DNA from: Sclerodactyla briareus
Taxonomy: Eukaryota; Echinodermata; Holothuroidea; Dendrochirotida; Sclerodactylidae
Direction of reading: 5' to 3'
NCBI GenBank assembly: GCA_026419785.1
Contig: JAODTK010000665.1
Span: forward strand, 124,001-188,000
DNA length: 64,000 bases
The translations under genes and the position numbers were made by a program. This document shows, one piece after another, positions 1 through 9,726 of the stretch (positions are counted from its first letter, which is position 1; the number at the start of each line of letters is the position of its first letter). The notes beneath the pieces are model-generated. The model was given only the letters and a program-made list of their open reading frames with translations, ran no database searches and was not told the origin of the DNA.

Positions 1-1075
1 ATTCTTTAACCCTTTATCCAATTGACCCAAAACTTGGTACCACATGTCGTATGAGTAAAATCTCGGATAAGTCGGAAAATGGGCTATATCGTATATTTGT
101 TTGCCCTCTATTTTGCGAGGTTTCACAAAAATTTTCAAGTTCGTGCGATTTTTACACGAAACGTTGGTGGTTGGGGTAGTTTGTTGAGCGGAAAAACATG
201 GCGACATTCAGGTCATCCGAGGTTCAAGTTTGCATTCCTTTGTGCCAGTAGCCTAATTATAGCAGAATGTTTGTGATATTTCAAACTTTCTTGGATTTCA
301 TGAACTGGTGATGATAGGGCCAACTATAAGTGCAGATGAATTTTCCCAATGTCGCCGAGGTCACTGGAGGTCATAGTGCATGGACTAATTTGCATAATAG
401 TTGGCTCAATTAGCAATTAGGCAAATTATAAAATTTGTTGGATTCTCACGAAACTTGGGGGAGTAAGACCTTCTAACAGTCTGATAAATTTATTCAATGC
501 GTGAAATCACTAAAGTCAATTATGTGTGTTTAATTTACATATTCGTTAGCATAAAGAAAATTAATGCAATCTATTTTCTCAACTTTTAGGGATTTGACGA
601 AACTTTGTGAAATAGGACATACTACCAGTCCTGAAAATGTATTCAATAGCTTCGAGATCACTGAGGGTAATTGTGGACTAATTTGCATATTAGTTGTCTG
701 ATCCGTCAAAATGATGAGTTTAATACTTTTTTAGCAATAACATTGGACTTGTTCATTGGAATGCAATATGTCTAGGAGGGATGACATCACATGGAGTTAT
801 TGTAACAATTTTTCTAAAACCGACATGTCTTGAGGTCATTAAAGGTCCACTTAGGGGTCAAAAACTGATTTAGTACTTTTTTCGGCAATAGCACTGAGGG
901 TGTTCATCAGAATGCAAAATGCTCCTAGGAGTGGATTTTATCACATGGAGAGTAACAATTCTCATAAAAATGTCATATCATTAACGGTAATTCGAGGTCA
1001 CTTAGGGGTCAAAAAACGTTTTTGGCTAAATCGGAGAAGTGACTATCTGCGAAGGCGGAGGTTCATTTCCTGTAA
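1..1075 (+). repeat. Repeat family A, copy 1 (cut by window start)
   Basis: It is collinear with 4,551-5,600: the same order of 'TTATCCAATTGACCC'-type start, 'CTCGGATAAGT', 'CACGAAACTTGG', 'TTCATTGGAATGCAATATG', 'GGTCACTTAGGGGTCAAAA' and 'TATCTGCGAAGGC'. It carries one higher-order unit, then similarity stops near 1,075. The two copies differ mainly by scattered one-base indels. No reading frame is maintained. Confidence 0.85.
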
Positions 1076-2990
1076 GTTTAAGGTGATGTAGGTTCTTCTA
1101 ATAGTTCTACGTTGAAGGGAGTTTAGTGCCTGGTCAGGCTGGCCTGGCTGGTGGGGTGTGACTGACAGCAACGTGTGGTGACAAGAAATATTGCGCTAAT
1201 TGGCAGTTCACAATAGTTGATGGTATGGCCAGATGCTGGATGAGCTGAGTATTATTGGGTGGATTGGTTCATGGGGGAGATTGTGCGGTGTAACGGGCCG
1301 TCATATTCTTGAAAAATAGCGCCTGCATGCATCATCAGCCCCTGCTGAAAGTGCCTTGAGACGCTGGGCCCGGGTCATTAAAAACTATCAGGTTTAATAG
1401 GGGACAAGTATGAGAGAAACTTTCCCATTGTATTTCCATGGAGTACCCCGAGGTCAGGTGGCTTCTGATGAACTTTCAGGAAGAGAATGAAATGACAATG
1501 GACAGGTGGTGCAGATTCTGGTAGATGGAGTCTGTCTTCACTTCCCCGCTTTGAAACATGTCAGTTGAGTTCCTGAGTGTTGTCCAAGGGCCAAGTTTCA
1601 TTCTCACTCGAGGCAAAAAAAAAAAAAAATGAATGTACATAACTGAGGCATCATCACCTCAGCGTCGCGTGGACAATGTGGAAGGTTACAACAGGAGTAA
1701 AATCTAACTAGGCAATCCAGTTGTATTGTGGTTGGTTGATTAAATCCAAAAAAAAAAAAAACAAACCCAAGGCCTCTCAGAAAAGTGAGTAGTAAAATTT
1801 GATAAATGCCCAACAGTCAAAGCCACAATTTTCCAAAGATGGCAGTCCCTGCTGTCTCAGCTAGGGGCATGGCCGTCAAATGAGCAATCCCAAAATATAG
1901 AAAAAAATGTTGCCTGTTAAGAATTTGGAAGAAATCTGTAATTTAAATTTCCAAATTCCCAGTTAAACTTTGATAGCCAGACTTTGTTATGTACCGACAT
2001 TACCAAACCCACTGCAATAGGCAGATATGACTGCCCTTGCTGATATATAAATTGTGTTTTTGGTGTTTTAAAATCGAATCAGAAGTCAGACCAATTTAAT
2101 TCCAAGAAACTATTCCTACCCAAATTCAGAGTATTCTTTAATTAAATTTTATTCAGAATCAACTAGATCAATTATTCTAAAGTTTGTGTTGCATTCTTCG
2201 AGACATGACCGACAACTGAGAATCCCAATTTGCGGAAGATTGTCAAACAAAGGCCTGCAGACAAATGTCAGTGTGCTGAAACTTTACTAGAATTTTATCT
2301 CCCATATCGTCTGTTCCAGCAGACTAGAATCATAATGGAGTGGTGAGGTGGGGAGGGGAGGAGAATTACTTTCTTGACTTGGGCCATTCCATAAAATCTT
2401 GGAATTGATTGACTTGCAACAATACGAACGGGATCATGACACTTACGTCATCCAAGAGACCTTATAATATTGGTGAAGAATGTCTCGTTAAATGCATGTT
2501 AGGGTGTGGCGCTAATACACACTGTGAAATCCCTTGATATTGTAATTATGTAATGGCACAGGAATGAGTATGTTCCTGTTTCGAGAACATATTTTTTCTC
2601 ATCCTGGCAAACCCTCAATATTGCTGCTGTTATAATTTTGTTGATATTCACAGGTATCTTGCATCTCAGAAAAAACAACTATGAGACCTAGAGTGTTTCC
2701 TAAATGTGAAAAATGGCACAGGAATTGGGCAGGAAAAAAATGTGACTCTCGGCCCCAAACACAGGTTCAAGCCTTGTGATCCCAACCATTGTCTGGAATC
2801 GCAAGTTGGCAACATTGCCACGTCAAGCATGATACCTTCACATTGAGGTACAGTCACTGTCGATTCAAGTGTGTGGACGAAAAGGGCCACACCACTACCA
2901 CCCTTGCTTGTGGGTGGGCCCCTATTACCAGCTAATGAGCTTTCCCTTCATTGAACACGCGAAAAATTTTGAGCGATTTTGTTTTTGAAG
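1..2990 (+). other. PPP4R4: Intron upstream of exon a
   Basis: No exon is recognised here. 1-1,075 is repeat family A. From about 1,090 to 2,990 I see no coding homology and no repeat shared with the rest of the window. There are short poly-A runs at 1,616-1,629 and 1,748-1,760. Earlier PPP4R4 exons must lie upstream of the window or were missed. Confidence 0.7.
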
Positions 2991-3138
2991 GAGAGTCATT
3001 CATCTGAGCTGTCAGGAACTCCAGGAGGCTGCTACCCAGGCATTAGTGCAGATCGGAGGACAAGCCATCCCCCTCAGCATGTAGCACAGACCCTCCTTCA
3101 GACCATCCTCCAGAACATTGAGAGCCGTGTGATCCCAG
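2991..3138 (+). CDS. PPP4R4: PPP4R4-like exon a (first exon in window)
   Basis: The first part reads RVIHLSCQELQEAATQAL and then a GGQAIPLS helix. The second part, in the next frame, reads HVAQTLLQTILQNIESR. Together they align without gaps to the vertebrate segment just before its VIEVLPKE motif and form a HEAT-like helix pair. The change of frame lies near 3,077, where one base appears to be missing; without it the frame meets TAG. The donor after CCA-G is GTAGTG (phase 1), and joining to the next exon makes a GAC codon. The start is less certain than the end. A T-rich tract and AG end at 2,990, but an AG at 3,015 would also work, in phase 0. Confidence 0.8.
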
Positions 3139-4459
3139 GTAGTGTGCTCCTTTGCCTAAGTTGAGTGTCTGTATTAACCTTCACCAAGCAGTTATCAACA
3201 TTAAAATCACCAAAATTTTTGCACTTTCACAGAGGGTGGACGAATCCTCAGGGGCAAGAAGCTCATGGTGCCATATGGCAATTTATTGTATGCATTTACC
3301 AAAGCCATGTATTGAGGTCAGCTTGATGGATCATGGGCAGCTCAATTATAATTTCACCTTTGCCTAGCGATCCTTCATGGCTCTAAAATTCCATTCGCCA
3401 TTAGGTCACACAAAGGATAGAGTACTAAGATGACGTTAATGAATGATGAAAAAATCCTGAAATTGTACAGGGCTAGTGCTTTTGCCCCCCTCCCCTCAAC
3501 CTCTGGGGAAGGATAACATTTGGTTCATAGAAAGAAACAGTTGTGAGAGTGACAACACCCCTGTTTCATAAAAAGAAACCACGATCCAGAAGCAATTGAT
3601 GCACCTGGACCCGTTTGGTGATCATACTTCTACTACGAATGTCCATATACTGTTGCTTGCATTGGTTGGGTTATGCTATCAGGCGTCTTTTTGATCTCAT
3701 GGGTTTGACGGGTATTAATGCACAACGGATTGCACAGATGGCACTTTTACTTTTACCCCTCACCCTGTGCAGTATGCCCACTACTAGTTGCTAGATTCTC
3801 GGAATAATGGTGTGCCCGAAGGTGGCCATCATGTCAAACCGAATTATGTACAGCCAAAAAACTGCACCAAGCTTCTAGCTCAGAGTGCATAATTCACTTC
3901 TCCAATGAGGACAGAAGGGGACGGATCTAGTTTTCTGATACAACGCTTTCTGGGGGTGACGTTATCCCACATTACTAAAGTTTGCTACAGTTATCCAGAA
4001 TAGTTTCAGTAGTACTTGGACTGGGGGGGACATGGGTCAGTATGTCAGTACGGTATAGTATTGGACTAGTCCCAGGACTACCTGGCTCACTTCGGCCATC
4101 ATTAGAAGCAATATAAAAGCAAAATAAAACTTTTACCGATTCAAGAGAGCAAATGTATGCCATGATGCTAGGTATAGGCACTCTGATGCATCCCATTCTT
4201 GTTCCAAACCTGCAAAACCCCCCTCAAATGCACCCCTCCCCTCTCCATAAGCAGACTAGATGCCACTGTGTGGAAAGCATCCTCCAGATTACCAAATCTA
4301 TTTCAGATATTCACTTTACCCAGTATTGGACCATTGCACCACCCCCGCACCATGGTATACTGGCAAAACACAAAGGGTCCGGGTTGGCCACCCATCGCCC
4401 TCCTCTTTTTGCCAGACGTTCGTCACAAGTGAATGTCTTGGTGAGTAATTATATCCCGC

Positions 4460-6890
4460 CACCACTGTAAGTGTTCGGGGATATTATGGTTTGGCCGTGT
4501 GCCCGACGTATCCGCCGCCGCCGCCGGCCGTTTAGAGCTATCATTCTTTAACACTTATCCGATTGACCCAAAACTGGTACACAGTCCGTTATGAGTAAAA
4601 TCTCGGATAAGTTCGAAAAATGGGCTATATGATATTTGTTGCCCGCTATTTTGAGGTTTTTCGCAACAAAATTTCAAGTTCGTGCGATTTACACGAAACG
4701 TGGGTGGGTTGTGGGTAGTTGGAGCCGAAAACATGGCGACAATTTCAAGTCATCCGGGTCAAGTTTGCATTTCTTTGGCCAGTAGACTAATTATAGGGCA
4801 TAATGTAGTGTGATATTTGCAAACTTCATTGATTTCCTGAACTTGGTGAATATGGCCAACTATTCAGTGCCGATGAATTTTCCTAATGTGGCAGAGGTCA
4901 CTGGAGGTCATTTCATGACTTAATTGCATAATAGGTTGGCCCAATAGCAATGGAGCAAATTTCTAACCTTGTTGGATTCTCACGAAACTTGGTGAGTAGG
5001 ACCTCCTAACAGTCCCGATAATTTATTCAATGGCGTTAAAAATCCTGCAAAGTCATTATGGAGTGTTTAAGTACATATGTTAGCAGAATTAGACTAATCA
5101 AGCAACTTATTCTTCAACTATTAGGGTTTGACGGAAACTGTGAAGAGGACCTACTACGCCTGATAAATTTATTAATAGCATCAAATCACGTCTTAGGGTA
5201 AATGCGTGCGACTAATTGCATATTAGTGTCCTGATCAGTCAAAATGCTGAGTTTAAGACTTTTTCGCCAATAACATTGGGGACATGTTCATTGGAATGCC
5301 AATATGCTTCTAGAGTGGATGCATCACATGAGTTGTAAAAACCAATTTCATAAAAACCGCCAAGCATTGAAGGTCATTAAAGGTCACTTAGGGGTCAAAA
5401 ACTGATTTAGTACTTTTCGCCCCCAATAAGACTGGGTGTGTTCATCAGAATGGCAAATGACTCCTAGGAGTGGATGTATCACATGGAGAGTAAAATTCTA
5501 TAGCAACTGTCATACCATAAAGGTCATTCGTGGTCATTAGGGGTCAAAAACTGTTTTCTGGCCATATACGGAGAATTGAATATCTGCGAAGGCTGGATGG
5601 TTAACAATTGTGATATAATGTTGACCTGCATGTGTGGAATCTGACCAAGAATTTGACCACTGTCGGCTGGTCATGTGTGGTGTTAAAGGTCGAATATTGA
5701 TAAATGTGCTTATTTTATTTAAGGAGTTACGGGCAAAAGAAGAGTAGAAAATGGTTATTTTGGGATATGTTATAGCGCTTGTTGTGTGGCTTTATGGAGG
5801 GGAAAACAACTCCCGCTTCGATCGGACCACGTGACTTTGGTAGTTACAAGGGGTCAAAGTTCAATTTTATACCTTTTTCGCAATAATAACATTGGACATG
5901 TTCATTGAATGCAATATGCCGCTAGAGTGGATGCATCACATTGGAGTGTAAACACATTTTCATAAAAACCGCCATGTCATGAAGGTCATTAAAGGTCATT
6001 GGGGGTCAAAAATGAGTTGGTTATTTTTTCGGCAATAGCACTGGGTGTGTTCATCGTAATGCAAAATGCTCCTAAAAAAATTAAAAAAATTAAAAAAATT
6101 AAAAAAATTTCTCATAAAAACTGTCAATCATGAAGGGTCATTCGGGGTCACTTAGGGTGTCAAAAACTGTTTTTTGGTCTATAATCGGAGAATTGAATAT
6201 CTGCGAAGGCTGGAATGTTCACCATTGTGATATAATGTTACCTGCAGTGTGTGGGACTCTGACCTGCATTGACCTCGTCGGTGTTCATGTGTGTAAAGGC
6301 GACTGAATAATGTGCTTATAAGGAGTTATGGGCAAAAAAAAAATAGCAACGGTTATTTTTGGTATGAGATAGGTTGGGTCTTTATTATAGAGGAAACCAA
6401 ATCCCGCTGCGATCGGACACGTATTTGGTAGTTACAAGGGACTCAAAGTTCAATTTTATACATTTTTTTGCAATAACATTGGACATGTTCATTGGAATGC
6501 AATATGCGACTAGGAGTGGATGACCATGGTTGTAAACAATTTTATAAAAAACCGCATGTCATTGAAGGTCATTAAAGGTCACTTAGGGGTCAAAAAAACT
6601 GATTTTAGTACTTTTTCGGCAAAAGCAGTGGGTGTGTTCATTAGAAAGCACATGCTCCGCGGAGTGGAGTATCCACATGGAGAGTAACAAGATTCAGTAA
6701 AATGTTAATTCATTAAAGGGTATCGAGGTCACTTAGGGGCAAAAAAACTGGTTTGGGGCTATAATCGGAGAATTGAATATCTGCGAAGGCTGGATGGTTA
6801 CAATTGCTGAATAAGGGTTGACTGCATGTGTGTGACTGTGACCTGAAGTTGACCTCTGTCGGTGGTCATGTGTTAAATGTCGGAATCTTG
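4460..6890 (+). repeat. Repeat family A, copy 2, with about 600-bp higher-order units
   Basis: The left end is GC-rich (a GCC run at 4,511-4,530). A unique leader follows to about 5,230, then units marked by 'GGAGAATTGAATATCTGCG' at 5,571, 6,188 and 6,768. Each unit holds two related pieces of about 150-165 bp (with 'GCAATAACATTGGACATG' or 'GCAATAGCACTGGGTGTG') plus a roughly 270-bp spacer with 'TCGGACCACGT'-type sequence. It contains AGGTCA direct repeats. No transposase or reverse transcriptase frame is visible, so it is a non-autonomous or satellite-like element. Confidence 0.85.
6073..6110 (+). repeat. 9-bp A/T microsatellite inside family A
   Basis: About four units of TAAAAAAAT replace the 'AGGAGTGGATGCATCACATG'-type segment that every other family A unit has at this place. 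Flanking unit sequence resumes at once with 'CTCATAAAAA'. Confidence 0.85.
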
Positions 6891-7189
6891 AATAAAGGAC
6901 TTATTTTAAGGGAGAACCTTGTCCGGGGCTGTAGGGGTGCCTCATACAATAACAAGTGCATTATGAATGGACCAATTTACCTGTACACGTGGTCGCTTCA
7001 CAAGTCTATAAATATATTCTTTCACGCATATTGTCAGGTTTCAGTACAAAATTTCTTGAATAACAGAATGCGGGGATATATACGTCTGGAGGTTTACCCG
7101 CCCGACATTTTTATTCATCAGGAATTTCCCCTCCTAGATTTAGTCTTACGACTCATAATCATTGTTCATCATTATGCCTCAAGGTTACT

Positions 7190-7455
7190 CAACGGGATAA
7201 TTCTACTCACCAAGAGGTCAGCAATAAGGGGTACCTGAAATTGGATATATATTCCTACAGTGCCTTACCTAGTGGCATAGAATGAAGGTTACTCAGCATT
7301 GGACAATTCACTTGCTACAAAATGCCGACATAGTCGTATAGCAACAAGGGGTTATCCAACATTGGATAATTTACTCAACTACACAGCCGTTCCTAGTGGT
7401 ATATCATAGGGGTAAAACTGACATTGGATAAATTACTTACAGTATTCATTCCGCT
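7190..7455 (+). repeat. About 65-bp minisatellite, left part
   Basis: Degenerate tandem copies of a unit containing 'CCTAGTGGCATAGCAA', 'GGGTTACCCAACATTGGATA' and 'TTCTACTTACTAC'. Copies here are more diverged than those in the right part. Confidence 0.8.
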
Positions 7456-7464
7456 AAGCCCCGA

Positions 7465-7861
7465 TCTCTCGTAAGCGCCCACCCACCCAACTATTGCAAA
7501 CTCTTGTTATATAAGTTGATAGGGCGGCCGCAAAAGCCTGAAAACATTTCCCCTAGCTTCGCTTCTTCCTGCCAAATCGAGGCAATGGATAGGTTGTGGC
7601 ATGCAATTTGTGTGCGGAGTAATACCATCAGCCCTTCATAGTTTGAGCTTGTTATATGTTAGCGCACTCGCATCGAATGGCTTATGTTACGGTTACGATC
7701 ATTTTTGTGAGTTTTATTAATTGGGAAGGGCGGGTTGGGGAGGGGGGGGGGGGGAAGGGGGGAGATTGCACTGCATTTGGAAATGTGTACACAGTGTCAG
7801 TCCTGCAAAGATATACCAAAACAAATATAAAACAGATATAAAGTTCTCTCGTAAGCGCCCA
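7465..7861 (+). mobile_element. tRNA-derived SINE with 17-bp target-site duplication
   Basis: The 17 bases at 7,465-7,481 (TCTCTCGTAAGCGCCCA) recur exactly at 7,845-7,861. The 363 bp between them carry a pol-III-like pair near 7,657-7,700 ('TAGCGCACTCG' and 'GGTTACGATC'). A G-rich stretch lies at 7,728-7,763, followed by a tail with 'GATATACCAAAACAAATATAAA' split over A-rich words. The insertion splits the minisatellite. The tail resembles that of the SINEs at 9.0 and 16.9 kb, so I place it in the same family. Confidence 0.7.
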
Positions 7862-7884
7862 TCCGGATTCCACAGCGGATGAAT

Positions 7885-8255
7885 ATGGTATTACAACTTC
7901 TTTCCTAGTGACATAGCAATGTGGATTACCCAACATTGAACAATTCCACTTACTACGATATAAAAACCCAGTAGTGGCATAGCGAAGTAGGGTTACCCAA
8001 ACATGGATAGTCTACATACTACAACACCTAACCTAGTGGCATGGCAATATAGGTTACCAAGCTTTGGATGATTGTACTTACTATGCCTAACCTAGTGGCA
8101 TAGCAATAAGAGTTACCAACATTGGTTAATTCTACATATTACAACACCTTACCTAGTGGCATGGCAATATAGGTTACCCAGCATTGGATGATTCTACTTA
8201 CTACATCTGACCTAGTGACATAGCAAGTAGAGTTACCCAACATTGGATGGGACAA
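7885..8255 (+). repeat. About 65-bp minisatellite, right part
   Basis: Six copies, all with 'CTAGTG(G/A)CATAGCAA' and 'GGTTACCCAACATTGGAT' variants. Alternate copies share 'ATGGCAATATAGG' versus 'ATAGCAATAAG', which suggests a two-unit higher-order repeat of about 130 bp. Confidence 0.9.
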
Positions 8256-8989
8256 TGCATCCAGCTGTTCACAGCACAAGTATCATTAGGAAGGGATAAT
8301 TTTTTCAGCGTTTTACCCGTTCCTGAATTGAATCGTTGTTCAATACCTGCTGGGCCCATGCTTGCTGCAATTATTTAAAATATCGAACCTGACAAGAAAT
8401 TTTCATCCCCAAATTTGCTTCAGGGGTTTTCAATTTCTGATCGCTCTCGTGCGGAAATGCCCCTTGCATTAAAAATTTGTCAAAAGCGGTCAGTTTCCAG
8501 GGCAATTGCTTGCTCGTTGGAATTCTTCATCTGCTCATTGCAAGGATCTAATTTCTGGTAAATAAACAGAAGCTGAATGTATTTTGTCCTACCTAGGTAG
8601 ACTCATATATATAAGTATTGGGATCACTTGTGGGGATATCCCCCCTGCAGGGCTGTTGTTGGTTATACCTACAGTAGTGACTTTGAGGTGAGGCCAAGTT
8701 CAATTCACATCTGAGGATTTAAAAAATTGGCCATACCCATTAGACATAGTGCCATGCATTTGAGCCTTGGATAGGGGAAATTCACCCTCTGTCCTCCCTA
8801 CCACAGAAAAATAGGATGTGGTTACTGCCAATCAAAGCGGATTTCTCAAAAAATTAAGGGCATAAAGCAATATTTAATTGTGGTGATACATCATTACATA
8901 TCTTTGTTTTCGTGGAATACGTCATAGACTGATCAAAGTGTTTCTATGTGTAGGTCTGTTGTATTCCCCAATTCTACAATTTTCCACAC

Positions 8990-9315
8990 AGATCACATTC
9001 CTGTGGAGCTCAGTGACTTGTTTGATTTAAAGCATCAAGGTTGTGGGTTCATGTCCACATTATACCTTCAAGCCAGGTACTTTGTTTTCAGTGCTCCTCT
9101 CAAGGGGTAGGCAATTGCCATGCTGCCATGATCCATGTTGAATAACCCCTCCTCCACATATTGCACTATAAGACGCATTGCCATTTTCAGTGTCTGTTCA
9201 GGCTCCTCCCCCCCCCCACCCCGCGCTGGTGACGGTGCAGTATCCAGGTCTGCACCACCTGTGGGCCTTACGTATGGCGATCTTTGTCTGGCAAGTATAA
9301 GCACCCTGAAAAATT
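8990..9315 (+). mobile_element. tRNA-derived SINE, same family as 16.9 kb
   Basis: An A-box-like 'GAGCTCAGTGACTTG' lies at 9,006 and a B-box 'GGGTTCATGTCC' at 9,045-9,056, a tRNA-like spacing. The body has 'GGGGTAGGCAATTGCC', a C-rich run, 'GCAGTATCCAGGTCTGCA' and a 'GGCAAGTATA' tail. No clear target-site duplication was seen. Confidence 0.65.
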
Positions 9316-9652
9316 ATTGAGTCTCACCCGATTTGTTGAGAGGTTTCCAAATTGTATTTTAGCAATCATTTTGTATTAGTCAGATTATCCCCTCCCCCTT
9401 CCAAAGTGTACTCTAGCACTCATTTTGTATTAGCCAGATTACCCCCTCACCCTCGCCATCTCCAGCCATTCATGCCCTCCACATCAATTACATACATGTT
9501 TTCAAAATGAAGGCTGAAACAGGCCAGAGTTTGGATTCTACCATAAGTCAGTATAAGTCGAGTGTATGTGTCTCCCTCTCTTTATTATTCACAAATGTCA
9601 TCAAGGAGAAGGAAAAATGATAGTGTAAAGTTTGTATTTCTCTTCATTGCAG

Positions 9653-9726
9653 ACATCTCTGACTCCTGGCTGAGTGTTCTGCTCCAAGTCATCAAGTTCC
9701 TTCCCAAGGAGATCATCAAGAGGGAT
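9653..9726 (+). CDS. PPP4R4: PPP4R4-like exon b
   Basis: This 74-bp exon follows a TTGCAG acceptor and ends at GTGAGT. It enters in phase 1 and leaves in phase 0. It encodes DISDSWLSVLLQVIKFLPKE and then IIKRD. This matches the vertebrate stretch VSNAWLETLLSVIEVLPKE in length and pattern: a helix with Trp and Leu spacing, then Phe-Leu-Pro-Lys-Glu closing a HEAT repeat. There is no frame break. Both splice sites and the phase match to exon a and exon c are good, so the assignment is firm. Confidence 0.93.

Larger units (their letters stand above)
3139..9652 (+). other. PPP4R4: Intron a-b (6.5 kb)
   Basis: It holds a plain stretch from 3,139 to 4,459 and repeat family A at 4,460-6,890. A minisatellite with an inserted SINE follows at 7,190-8,255, and a second SINE of the same kind at about 8,990-9,315. 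At 9,350-9,450 a short unit ending in a C-rich run and containing CATTTTGTATTAG is present twice. I recognise nothing in 8,260-8,980. Confidence 0.75.

Noticed and set aside
4153..4470. Three overlapping plus-strand frames near 4.2-4.47 kb
   Set aside because: All three frames are open because the stretch is C/A-rich with few T-starting stops. None shows protein character.
6828..7238. 136-codon plus-strand open frame
   Set aside because: It starts inside the last family A unit and runs into the minisatellite. It has no protein-like domain and no splice context.
7190..8255. CRISPR-like repeat array
   Set aside because: Units are contiguous tandem copies with no unique spacers, and the window is eukaryotic intron.
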